The notes: generated by a model not told the origin, from the sequence alone. A DNA stretch of 8,516 nt from JBNRMR01 sp050309705 (GCA_050309705.1 JBNRMR010000019.1:1-8516), one strand, 5' to 3'; shown: positions 1-6,560, counted from the stretch's first letter. Numbers and translations: made by a program.

Positions 1-69
1 TATAGTGATGGTCATAATAATATCGTCCCTTGGCAAGAGCAAGAAGAAGAACAGGAAAAAAGTCCGTAG
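1..69 (+). CDS. Possible 3' tail of a convergent plus-strand gene
   Basis: The first 22 codons of the window are open on the plus strand and end at TAG (67-69). The peptide is hydrophilic and rich in Glu and Gln near its end (WQEQEEEQEKSP). It would converge on rsfS. The opposite strand is also open here, but that frame directly follows the rsfS TGA and has no ATG, GTG or TTG, so the plus-strand reading is the better of two weak options. I recognise no family, and 22 codons without a stop can easily occur by chance. The rest of the stretch up to 121 shows only weak hairpins (87-101 and 103-115) without a T-run, so no clear terminator for the minus-strand operon is visible. Confidence 0.2.
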   Translation, partial: YSDGHNNIVPWQEQEEEQEKSP

Positions 70-121
70 CCGCAGCTATCCCAGTGAATACAGGCAGTAT
101 TGACCGGTTGCCGGTAGCAGA

Positions 122-499
122 TCACAACTGGGGGGAATATCTCTCGATATTGCTCCCATCTGCCCACAGACGCTCGATATTATAAAATTCGCGCTCTTGG
201 TGATGGAAAATGTGAACGATCACATGACCATAGTCCAAAACAACCCAGCGCGAATCCCTGTCGCCGTCGTTTCTGATCATATTAATGCCCCGCTTTTTAA
301 GCTGCTCCTCCACTTCATCGCGAAGGGAGCGAACCTGCAGGTTGGATGTCGCAGAGCAGATCACAAACTTTTCGGCAATTACAGTGAGATGGCCGACGTT
401 CACAATCGTGATATCGCCGGCTTTTTTGCTGTCAAGAATCTCAGCTATTGTGTACTCAAGCCCTTTTTCAGAAACCGCGCCTGCCTTGTTATTTTCCAT
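122..499 (-). CDS. rsfS: Ribosome silencing factor RsfS (Iojap/YbeB/DUF143 family)
   Basis: RsfS binds ribosomal protein uL14 on the large subunit and blocks joining of the 30S subunit, which lowers translation in starvation and stationary phase. The 125-residue product has the usual family length and hallmarks: the FVICSATSNLQVRSL stretch at residues 45-59, the RNDGDRDSRWVVLDYG segment at 76-91, and VIVHIF followed by EFYNIERLW at 93-112. Its ATG overlaps the end of the nadD-yqeK frame by 11 nt. Its AGGAGG ribosome binding site is made of the Arg-Arg codons near the end of that upstream gene, so the two are very probably translationally coupled. It is the last gene of the minus-strand operon. 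The order nadD, yqeK, rsfS is conserved in many Firmicutes, which supports the call. Confidence 0.95.
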   Translation of the reverse strand: MENNKAGAVSEKGLEYTIAEILDSKKAGDITIVNVGHLTVIAEKFVICSATSNLQVRSLRDEVEEQLKKRGINMIRNDGDRDSRWVVLDYGHVIVHIFHHQEREFYNIERLWADGSNIERYSPQL

Positions 500-1694
500 T
501 CATTCTCCTCCTGTTAGAAATTAATAGGCTGTTGTAGGTTAAAACTGTCTGAGGGTGCAGTGGCTCCCCCTGTTTTATAACATGCGCTATGGTCAGTGCC
601 GTAGCTTTTTCACATGCCTTGTCAATATCATCATACGCCATTTCCTGCAATTCGTCCACCCATTTGTGGCGCCTTCCCGGGTCTATATAATCCGCCAGAT
701 AGATTATCTTTTCAAAAAGGCTCATGTTGGGCCTTCCCATAGTGTGGTTTCTGACGGCGGCAAGTACTTTTTCATCGCCCACGCCAAAATATTCCTTTGA
801 AAAGACAGCGGCAGCATGGCCGTGCAGAAGCTGCGGACTGAGAAGCATTATATCATCCGGCTCCATTCCACCTTTGCGGGCATATTCCAAAATGCTCTCC
901 TCTTGAAACTCCTTGGCGCAGTCGTGCAGCAATGCCGCAAACGAGGCATCAACCGCACTTTCGCCGTGGCGCTCGGCAAGATTGACCGCTGCATGCTCAA
1001 CACCCATGATGTGCAGATATCTTTGCTGTGAAACGTTCTCCTTTAGCCAAAGGTCGACCACGCCTCGAAGTATAGCGCCTTCATAAAGCCCATTTTCGCG
1101 GATATATCCCTCCACAACTCCAGGCACAAGGCCCTTGATGCTCTCTCCCCTGGCTGCCCTTTCCCTTATATCAGTGGATGAAATATCCATTGCTTCAAAC
1201 TCCATCTCCCTGAAGCTTGCGCCCATAGCGGATAGCCTTTCTATATCATGGGCGATCATCTTATCCTCGCTGTCGCCGGGCCTGCGCAGCACTATGAAGC
1301 TGCACATTCCTGCGATATCGGGAAACCTGCGCCACTTGTCCAGCACGGCAAGGGTATCGGTGCCGATTATGTAGAAAAATTGCGTTCCCCGCGGGAACTT
1401 TTCGCGAAGCTGCTGAAGGGTTTCCACGGTATATGTGGTTCCCGGCCTTTTGATTTCAACCTCGCTCAACTCAAAGCGCGGCTCTCCCTCAACCGCAAGG
1501 CGAAGCATGTCCACCCGTTCCCTCCTTGAGGCAAGGGGGCACAGCTTGTGGGGCGGATGGCCCGTCGGTATCAACAGCACCTTGTCCAAATTTTCGCTGA
1601 CAGCAGCTGCGGTTGCAATATCCAGGTGAGCGCGGTGCACGGGATCAAAAGTCCCGCCCAAAATTCCTATCTTCATCGCCTGACCCCATTCCAT
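489..1694 (-). CDS. nadD: Fused nicotinate-nucleotide adenylyltransferase (NadD) and HD-domain Ap4A hydrolase (YqeK)
   Basis: This is a two-domain cytoplasmic protein of 401 residues. Residues 7-206 are NadD, which makes deamido-NAD from nicotinate mononucleotide and ATP. They carry the nucleotidyltransferase signature GGTFDPVHRAHL (13-24, with the HxxH-type pair H20 and H23), GTDTLAVLDKW (111-121) and ISSTDIR (171-177). Residues from about 210 on are a YqeK-type HD phosphohydrolase with metal ligands H228, H257-D258 (LLHDCAKE), H291, H317 and D335 (LADYID). YqeK homologues hydrolyse Ap4A symmetrically to ADP. The two activities are usually separate adjacent genes; here they form one frame without a stop. 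Start choice: ATG at 1694 has AGGAG 5 nt upstream. The ATG at 1676 gives the family-typical MKIGILGG start but a poorer site. The start overlaps the methyltransferase gene by 50 nt (32 nt from 1676), and the stop lies inside rsfS. Confidence 0.93.
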   Translation of the reverse strand: MEWGQAMKIGILGGTFDPVHRAHLDIATAAAVSENLDKVLLIPTGHPPHKLCPLASRRERVDMLRLAVEGEPRFELSEVEIKRPGTTYTVETLQQLREKFPRGTQFFYIIGTDTLAVLDKWRRFPDIAGMCSFIVLRRPGDSEDKMIAHDIERLSAMGASFREMEFEAMDISSTDIRERAARGESIKGLVPGVVEGYIRENGLYEGAILRGVVDLWLKENVSQQRYLHIMGVEHAAVNLAERHGESAVDASFAALLHDCAKEFQEESILEYARKGGMEPDDIMLLSPQLLHGHAAAVFSKEYFGVGDEKVLAAVRNHTMGRPNMSLFEKIIYLADYIDPGRRHKWVDELQEMAYDDIDKACEKATALTIAHVIKQGEPLHPQTVLTYNSLLISNRRRMNGK

Positions 1695-2421
1695 ATATTC
1701 TCCTGGCCTCGGGGGTATATTCGCCGTCTTCGTCAAATTGTATCAAGGGCGGCAGCCACCGCAGGGCGCAGTTGCCGTTTTTCACACATTCAATCAAAAC
1801 CAGCTTGCCCTCGCTGCTGGCTTTTGGATATAGGCAGCGCAGCCGCTTGGGCGCAAGATTATTCGCCCTTGTAACATCCAGTATTTCCAACAGCCTGCGC
1901 ATTTGATGCACCATATAGAAAGAGCCGCCATTTTTCAGCAGCCGAAAGGCCACATGCGCCACGTCCTCAAGGGTGCATTCCACCTCGAAGCGGGCGATGG
2001 CATCTGACTTTTTCGGCGGCAGCATCCCCTCGCCCAGCTTGCCGTATGGCGGGTTGCTGACCACTGCGTCAAACTTTTCATGGCCCAAGGCCGCAGGCGC
2101 ATCCTTTAGGTTAATGCAGTGAACCTTCACTCTTTCCTGCCATCCGTTCATTTGAACTGAACGCACTGCCATGTCGCACATATCTTCCTGAATCTCGATG
2201 GCGTCAAAGGTTGTTCCCTCCACCCGCGCGCCTATCAAGAAGGGCAAAACACCGGAGCCAGTGCCAAGATCGGCCACCCGCGCACCATTTTTAACGCTGG
2301 CGAAATCGGCTAAAAGCACGGCGTCCGTGCCGAAGCGAAAGGAATCCCTTTTCGCTATCAGGCGCAGACCACCGCGCTGCAGATCGTCTATTCTTTCATT
2401 TTCGCCGACGAAAACTATCAT
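1645..2421 (-). CDS. trmN6: tRNA1(Val) (adenine(37)-N6)-methyltransferase, TrmN6/YfiC-YabB type
   Basis: This 258-residue protein is a class I SAM-dependent N6-adenine methyltransferase. The SAM-binding loop DLGTGSGVLPFLIG lies at 51-64, the acidic ribose-binding residue after beta 2 is in DAIEIQ (73-78), and the catalytic NPPY motif is at 123-126 (VVSNPPYGKLG). The N-terminus (ENERIDDLQ, then FRFGTDAVLLADF at 28-40) and the C-terminal EYTPEARRIYG (234-244) are typical of the family that modifies A37 of tRNA1(Val); B. subtilis YabB and E. coli YfiC are the relatives I have in mind. The only usable start is ATG at 2421. It lies 3 nt after the aldolase stop and has no clear ribosome binding site, so translation is probably coupled to the aldolase gene. 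Methylation of a different tRNA or of rRNA cannot be excluded from the motifs alone. Confidence 0.87.
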   Translation of the reverse strand: MIVFVGENERIDDLQRGGLRLIAKRDSFRFGTDAVLLADFASVKNGARVADLGTGSGVLPFLIGARVEGTTFDAIEIQEDMCDMAVRSVQMNGWQERVKVHCINLKDAPAALGHEKFDAVVSNPPYGKLGEGMLPPKKSDAIARFEVECTLEDVAHVAFRLLKNGGSFYMVHQMRRLLEILDVTRANNLAPKRLRCLYPKASSEGKLVLIECVKNGNCALRWLPPLIQFDEDGEYTPEARRIYGMGSGDEDRNFGRDF

Positions 2422-2424
2422 TCG

Positions 2425-3381
2425 TCAGCCCACGATGTGGATCGCAAAGCCGCCGATTTCTCCCTTTATGTAGGCCACCACAATCTTGCCGTCCTTTAAG
2501 GCGATGCTCTCCTCGATGAACTCAACGCCCTTGGACTTAAGATATGCATATGCTCTGTTGGTGGTCTTTGTGCGAAAACCGATATGGCCCTTAGTTCCCC
2601 TGCCCATCGACTTCATGACCTCAACCGCCGTTCCGGTGAATATGGCGCTATTGCCTGGCAGATATTCAAAGCCGAAAAGGCCGCAGATGGCCTTTGCCAC
2701 GTTCTGCGCTTCTTCCTCGTTTTCGCAGTTGATACCAACATGGGCAAGACTGAAGCCCAGCATCGTCATGACGGCCTCGTTTGCCAGTTTTTTGATCTCG
2801 TCAAATCTGCCCTCGTTTATCAGCTTTTCATTCACCATCCAACTGCCGCCACAGGCGATTATCTTGTCAAACGCCAGGTATTCGTTCAGGTTGGAGGCGC
2901 TGATGCCGCCGGTGGGAATAAACTTCATGTTCGCATAAGGAGCCGCCAGGGCCTTTATGGCCTTCAGGCCGCCCACTGCCTCCGCCGGGAAGAACTTGAC
3001 CACCTCAAGGCCCAGCTCAATTGCCTGCTCAATATCGCTGGCGTTGGAGCAGCCGGGGGTGATAGGCACGCCGATTTCGTTGCAATAGGCCACAACCTTC
3101 GGGTTAAGCCCGGGGCTGACGATGAACTTTGCGCCCGCAGCAACGGCCCTGTCCACCTGCTCGGTTGTAAGCACAGTGCCTGCGCCCACCAGCATGTCCG
3201 GCATTGCGTCTGCGATGGCCTTTATGGCGATGTCCGCCCCCGCAGCGCGGAAGGTCACCTCTGCGCAGGGTATGCCGCCCTCGCTCAGGGCCTTGGCCAG
3301 GGGAACCGCCTTGCTGACGTCTTCGATCTTGATCACCGGAACTATGCCGATCTCCTGAATCCGTTCAAGTACCTTGTTCAT
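2425..3381 (-). CDS. eda: KDPG/KHG aldolase (Eda family) with C-terminal VOC-like domain
   Basis: This is a class I aldolase that splits 2-keto-3-deoxy-6-phosphogluconate into pyruvate and glyceraldehyde 3-phosphate, and often also 2-keto-4-hydroxyglutarate. Residues 1-205 of 318 form the Eda domain, with E41 and R45 in EVTFR, GAGTVLT (67-73), the Schiff-base lysine K129 in VVKFFPAE, and PTGGIS (156-161). Residues about 208-318 form an added domain with a vicinal-oxygen-chelate look (AHVGINCENEEEAQ at 213-226, GHIGFRTKTTN at 265-275, FAIHIVG at the end). Ordinary Eda proteins stop near 205-215 residues, so the extra third is a true extension. The frame stays open upstream to 3525, but ATG at 3381 has GGAG 6 nt before it and starts the aldolase fold, and the upstream part only translates hairpin DNA. 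It follows the flavoprotein gene and is coupled to the methyltransferase gene. Confidence 0.92.
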   Translation of the reverse strand: MNKVLERIQEIGIVPVIKIEDVSKAVPLAKALSEGGIPCAEVTFRAAGADIAIKAIADAMPDMLVGAGTVLTTEQVDRAVAAGAKFIVSPGLNPKVVAYCNEIGVPITPGCSNASDIEQAIELGLEVVKFFPAEAVGGLKAIKALAAPYANMKFIPTGGISASNLNEYLAFDKIIACGGSWMVNEKLINEGRFDEIKKLANEAVMTMLGFSLAHVGINCENEEEAQNVAKAICGLFGFEYLPGNSAIFTGTAVEVMKSMGRGTKGHIGFRTKTTNRAYAYLKSKGVEFIEESIALKDGKIVVAYIKGEIGGFAIHIVG

Positions 3382-3440
3382 AAAATCTCCTTTTCTTTTC
3401 GCGCCCAGAGGCTTTCTGCGGCGCGCTATCAAGTTTGGCT

Positions 3441-3460
3441 CAAGCCTTTTCAAAGGCTTG
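3441..3460. repeat. Perfect hairpin 1 of 3 in the flavoprotein-aldolase gap
   Basis: CAAGCCTTT at 3441-3449 pairs perfectly with AAAGGCTTG at 3452-3460 around a 2-nt loop. No T-run follows on either strand, so it is not a standard terminator. It sits about 60 nt upstream of the aldolase start in the mRNA and may set mRNA stability or processing (inference). Confidence 0.75.
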
Positions 3461-3471
3461 CGGATGGGAGC

Positions 3472-3498
3472 GCGAGGGAAGGCGGAGCCTTCCCTCGC
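3472..3498. repeat. Perfect hairpin 2 of 3, 12-bp stem
   Basis: GCGAGGGAAGGC at 3472-3483 pairs without mismatch with GCCTTCCCTCGC at 3487-3498; the loop is GGA. This is a very stable GC-rich stem in a non-coding gap. No T-run follows on either strand. It resembles dispersed REP-type elements or a processing site within an operon, but a single copy in this window cannot show dispersal. Confidence 0.8.
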
Positions 3499-3500
3499 CC

Positions 3501-3522
3501 CGGCGGCGGCTTGCCGCCGCCG
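3501..3522. repeat. Perfect hairpin 3 of 3, GGC/GCC triplet stem
   Basis: CGGCGGCGGC at 3501-3510 pairs with GCCGCCGCCG at 3513-3522 around a TT loop. It begins 2 nt after hairpin 2 and lies 12 nt beyond the flavoprotein stop codon in the mRNA. An outer pair AGCGCG (3469-3474) and CGCGCT (3527-3532) could enclose hairpins 2 and 3, but it competes with the base of hairpin 2. Its position just past the stop fits protection of the upstream mRNA 3' end or partial attenuation. Confidence 0.8.
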
Positions 3523-3534
3523 CAAACGCGCTGC

Positions 3535-5493
3535 CTATTTATGCACCCTTTGTGTCCTGATTATATAATCGTTCCAGACGTTTTCAAACCAGTCGTCGCC
3601 CTCCGGCATGGGTCTTATGGGCCTGAATTCGCAACTTGCTTCGCCGGCTTTATATTCCGCCGTGAGAGCAACTCCGCGAAAGCCGTCCGCGCCAGGCTTG
3701 TAGCTGAAATCGCTGAGCGAGGGCATGATCTGCTCCCCATTTTCGTCGACAACAAGCCCGGAGCCCTTGCTGCCAATATCCCGGGAAACCTTTTCAATGG
3801 ATTCCAGCACCGTCAACTGGGTGATCATTATATCCCTGTTCCTGAGCATGTGGGCGATCTCCCTTTGAGAGGAAATCTTCGCATCTTCAAAGAAGCTGGA
3901 GAGCCTTGCCGCAATCTCCTTCTTGGCCCGCCCGATGCCATCCGGCCGCCTGATATGGGCTGCCACGTCGCTCATCAGCTTTTGCGTTTCAAGCCTTCTT
4001 TCCACAATGTTGGACTCGCCAGGGGCTACTTTAACAGCCTTCACTTTTTCAATCAGACCCGAAACGTCTTCCACCGCCGCGGCGCAAATCTCGGCATTTG
4101 GTGCTGCCTCGTCCTTGGAGAATGCGATATGCTCTGCCGCCCGCATGGATCCCACTTGGGCGGAGTTAAGGGCCGAGCCACCGGGCCGGAATGTGCCGAA
4201 GGTGCCTGCCGCCTCACCGACGATGTAAAGCCCTTCGATATTGCTCTGCCAGTTCATGTCCACAGCGATTCCGCCGTTGTTGTGCTGGGCGCAGACGCTC
4301 ACCTCCAGCGGCTCCGTGTAAAGGTCAATGCCGTTTGAGAGGTAAAGCTCTATGGCCTTTGTGTTCATCTTCGCCAGGCGGCCTATCGGCAGGTCGATCA
4401 GCGCGTTGGAGTTTTTAAGATAGTTGTAGGTTTCATCGGAAAGACCCTCGAAGCCGTCTTCAAGGCCTGTGGGTTCGCTCCTGAAGTCCATGAACACCCT
4501 GTTGCCCTTGCCAAACACCTCGTTATGGACGATTATGTCGATTATCGAGGAGCCCTTCACCTTTGTCACGTCAAAGGGCCACTGATAGCCTTTCAGGAAA
4601 ACCATGTCCAGGGCCTTCTTTGGATCATCAAAATAATCCAAAAGGAATTCGCGCTCGTTGCCGTCCTTGTCGACTGCGATATATTTGGGTAAAACCTGCT
4701 GATAGGTTCCCGAGACATTCCAGCGGAATTTCGTTGAAGCAAGGCCGTACTGCCATTCGTGCATGTTGTTTCCAAGCGCGCCCGCTTCCAGCGCAAGGCC
4801 GCTTCCGCCCGTCTGGCTCTCCGGGAAAACGCTGTTATAGTAAACCCCTGCCGGACCGCCCGTGGCCATGACCACATTGTTCACCGCAAAGACGGTGAAG
4901 CCCATGTTCGCGCCCTCGGCATTGGCCATGTCCACGCAAAGAAGCCCGCAGACCTTTTCACCGTCCTTCAAAATCTTGACGGCCTGCATGCCGTCAAACA
5001 CCTTTATGCCCTTCTTCTCCACTGATCTTTGAAGGCATTCAGTCATATATTTTGATGTCAACGGCCCTGCGGAGGTCGCCCTCTGTCGGGGGTCATGGTC
5101 TGTCTTATAGCCCACATACTCGCCGTAAGGGTTCGTGGGAAAGGGCACGCCCAGGTTCGCCAGCTTTATGAATGATTTGACCGAACAGGCCGCCTCAATC
5201 AGCGCCGTGTCGCCGTTGACTCCGCCGCCGGAAAAAAGAGTTTCGGCCATTTCACGCACAGAGTCTGAGCCGTCGGATGACAAAGACAGCTTGTAATATG
5301 TCTGCTTATCGCTGCCGGTATTGCGGGAAGTGCCCATGTTCACGCCTTCGGTTATTATGGCCAGATCCCTTCTGCCCAAGTCATAAAGCCAGTCCGCCGC
5401 GTTATATCCGGCGCAGCCCGTGCCGATTATTATCGTGTCAATGCCATAAACCGGAATATCCAGTTCACCTATCTTTATCTGCCTTGCTATCAT
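3535..5493 (-). CDS. FAD-dependent oxidoreductase, fumarate reductase/succinate dehydrogenase flavoprotein family
   Basis: This 652-residue protein has the N-terminal dinucleotide-binding fold (DTIIIGTGCAGYNAA, 19-33), an FAD-contacting stretch NTGSDKQTYYKLS (58-70), a second Rossmann strand VVMATGG (207-213), the active-site-region HNNGGIAVD (404-412) and the C-terminal FAD motif GLYIVGEAAG with RPGGSALNS (421-444). A helical domain follows (about 470-575), and the end has DDWFENVWNDYIIR (633-646). This matches COG1053-type flavoproteins (fumarate reductase A, L-aspartate oxidase relatives). No iron-sulfur or membrane subunit gene is nearby, and there is no signal peptide or haem-binding CxxCH, so it is a soluble stand-alone enzyme. 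Start: ATG at 5493 has AGGTGG 5 nt upstream; a GTG at 5502 is in frame but overlaps that site. Placement between an SDR and a KDPG aldolase suggests oxidation or enoate reduction of a sugar-acid intermediate; the substrate is unknown. Confidence 0.85.
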   Translation of the reverse strand: MIARQIKIGELDIPVYGIDTIIIGTGCAGYNAADWLYDLGRRDLAIITEGVNMGTSRNTGSDKQTYYKLSLSSDGSDSVREMAETLFSGGGVNGDTALIEAACSVKSFIKLANLGVPFPTNPYGEYVGYKTDHDPRQRATSAGPLTSKYMTECLQRSVEKKGIKVFDGMQAVKILKDGEKVCGLLCVDMANAEGANMGFTVFAVNNVVMATGGPAGVYYNSVFPESQTGGSGLALEAGALGNNMHEWQYGLASTKFRWNVSGTYQQVLPKYIAVDKDGNEREFLLDYFDDPKKALDMVFLKGYQWPFDVTKVKGSSIIDIIVHNEVFGKGNRVFMDFRSEPTGLEDGFEGLSDETYNYLKNSNALIDLPIGRLAKMNTKAIELYLSNGIDLYTEPLEVSVCAQHNNGGIAVDMNWQSNIEGLYIVGEAAGTFGTFRPGGSALNSAQVGSMRAAEHIAFSKDEAAPNAEICAAAVEDVSGLIEKVKAVKVAPGESNIVERRLETQKLMSDVAAHIRRPDGIGRAKKEIAARLSSFFEDAKISSQREIAHMLRNRDIMITQLTVLESIEKVSRDIGSKGSGLVVDENGEQIMPSLSDFSYKPGADGFRGVALTAEYKAGEASCEFRPIRPMPEGDDWFENVWNDYIIRTQRVHK

Positions 5494-5565
5494 ACAAACC
5501 ACCTATTCTCTATTTTTCATTGATTCTATCTGTCTGTACTATAAAAATTCAAAAGACAAATAACA

Positions 5566-6339
5566 TTAAATTCTGCGGATATGGAAGCCGCCGTCGGCGT
5601 TCAGCACCTGACCGGTTGAAAAGTCCAAAAGACCGCTCGCCGCCGCCAGCACGCAGTTGGCAACGTCGCTGGGAAGGCCAAAGCGCCTGATGGGCGTGAC
5701 GCCTTCGCTGATGAGCTTCTCATATTTTTCGTGGACGGTTGTCACCATGTCGGTGTCTATGATGCCCGGGCGCACTTCAAACACGGGAATGCCATTTTCC
5801 GCCAGCTTGTCGGCAAAAAGCATCGTCACCATGGCGATGCCCGCCTTTGAAATGCAGTACTCGCCGCGGCTGGTGGATGCCGTGTACACCGACATGGACG
5901 ATATGTTCACAATCCTGGGCGAATAGTCTTCAAGGCCCCTTTCCTGCATGGCGATCATCAGGTTCGCCGCCTCCTGGCACATGAAGAAGGTTCCGCGAAG
6001 GTTCACATTCATCAGAAAGTCAAAGCTTTCCTCAGTTGTTTCAAGTATGTCCAGCCGAACCCTGGGGGCGACACCTGCGTTGTTCACCAGCAGGTCAATT
6101 CGGCCGTAACTTTCGTTTATTTCGCTGAAAACTGCTTTTCTGTCCTCGGTTTTTGATATATCGCATTTGATGTATGCGGCGTCTATGCCCTCAGCCTTAA
6201 GCTCGTCCAGAACGCTCTGCGCCTCATGAGCGCTGATTATGTCTGAAACTATCGGAAAATAGCCCTCTTTCCCAAGCGCCCTGACTATACCAAGGCCAAT
6301 ACCCCTGCGCGAACCCGTAACCAATGCAATCTTCTTCAT
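5566..6339 (-). CDS. Short-chain dehydrogenase/reductase (FabG-like, probable sugar or sugar-acid dehydrogenase)
   Basis: This is a classical SDR of 257 residues with a complete active site: TGSRRGIG cofactor loop (8-15), NNAG (86-89), N113, S148 in ISSMS, Y161 and K165 (YCISK). D33 after the second beta strand favours NAD(H) over NADP(H). The product ends in the usual STGQVLNADGG segment (241-251). Sequence style (RRGIGLGI near the N-terminus, SRGEYCISKAG, FEVRPGIIDTDM) is that of a subfamily often labelled 3-ketoacyl-ACP reductase but found in sugar and sugar-acid operons; that label should not be taken as fatty-acid synthesis here, as no such genes are near. The start at 6339 has GGAGG 5 nt upstream; an in-frame ATG at 6354 overlaps that site region and is unlikely. 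It is the first gene after the promoter at 6442-6470. Confidence 0.9.
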   Translation of the reverse strand: MKKIALVTGSRRGIGLGIVRALGKEGYFPIVSDIISAHEAQSVLDELKAEGIDAAYIKCDISKTEDRKAVFSEINESYGRIDLLVNNAGVAPRVRLDILETTEESFDFLMNVNLRGTFFMCQEAANLMIAMQERGLEDYSPRIVNISSMSVYTASTSRGEYCISKAGIAMVTMLFADKLAENGIPVFEVRPGIIDTDMVTTVHEKYEKLISEGVTPIRRFGLPSDVANCVLAAASGLLDFSTGQVLNADGGFHIRRI

Positions 6340-6428
6340 TTCTTCCTCCAACATATTATAAAGTAATTTATTATGCCCTGCTTATTGGCGTCCTGTTTTG
6401 GGCCTGCCGATCCGCAATTGCTTACACA

Positions 6429-6444
6429 AATTGTTAAACCAATT
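6429..6444. promoter_or_regulatory. Putative operator, AATTG-N6-CAATT inverted repeat (UxuR/ExuR-like)
   Basis: The site is a perfect AATTG-N6-CAATT palindrome. It covers the last bases of the -10 box and the predicted transcription start of the SDR operon, the classical place for a repressor. Read on the minus strand with one flanking base on each side, it matches 15 of 18 positions of the E. coli hexuronate regulator consensus AAATTGGTATACCAATTT as I recall it. That fits a GntR-family repressor answering to a uronate, but no regulator gene is in the window. Confidence 0.55.
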
Positions 6445-6470
6445 ATACCCCAAAAAGGACTTCAATACAA
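6442..6470 (-). promoter_or_regulatory. Sigma-A type promoter of the SDR-flavoprotein-aldolase operon
   Basis: On the minus strand, TTGTAT (6465-6470) is followed after exactly 17 nt by a consensus TATAAT (6442-6447). Transcription should start near 6435 and leave a leader of about 95 nt before the SDR start at 6339. No other promoter of this quality was found between here and rsfS, so it may serve all the minus-strand genes down to 122. Confidence 0.75.
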
Positions 6471-6477
6471 TATATAA

Positions 6478-6560
6478 CAGCCCACTAAAGGAGCGGCGCC
6501 ACGCTTTGCCCCACTGGCTGCCCGCTCCTTTGGGCCTCTTGCTATGTTAATAATGGGCTG
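6478..6560. repeat. Long imperfect stem-loop upstream of the SDR promoter
   Basis: AAAGGAGCGG (6487-6496) pairs perfectly with CCGCTCCTTT (6522-6531). The stem continues as GCCC (6480-6483) with GGGC (6532-6535) across a 3-nt bulge, and GCCA (6499-6502) with TGGC (6516-6519) inside. As an alternative outer arm, CAGCCCA (6478-6484) is complementary to TGGGCTG (6554-6560). No T-run follows on the plus strand; on the minus strand only a weak TTATATATTG follows. It may be an old terminator, the remnant of a small mobile element, or a structured RNA. I see no gene in 6480-6700. Confidence 0.6.

Noticed and set aside
1..121. Minus-strand frame after rsfS encoding a hydrophobic peptide
   Set aside because: It is the direct continuation of the rsfS frame after its TGA and has no start codon of its own.
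3382..3525. N-terminal extension of the aldolase frame by 48 residues
   Set aside because: It translates GC-rich hairpin DNA into an Arg-rich leader; ATG at 3381 has its own GGAG and starts the family fold.
2584..4338. A 584-codon open frame on the plus strand
   Set aside because: It runs antisense across two well-supported genes (aldolase and flavoprotein) and the hairpin gap between them. It shows no recognisable motif; it is a codon-bias shadow.
6355..6360. A second perfect TATAAT on the minus strand
   Set aside because: No -35 box at 16-18 nt and it would leave a leader of under 15 nt, covering the ribosome binding site.
6413..6426. A CcpA cre-like site in the SDR leader (TGTAAGCAATTGCG)
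   Set aside because: Three mismatches to the consensus, including the central CG, so the resemblance is too weak to annotate.
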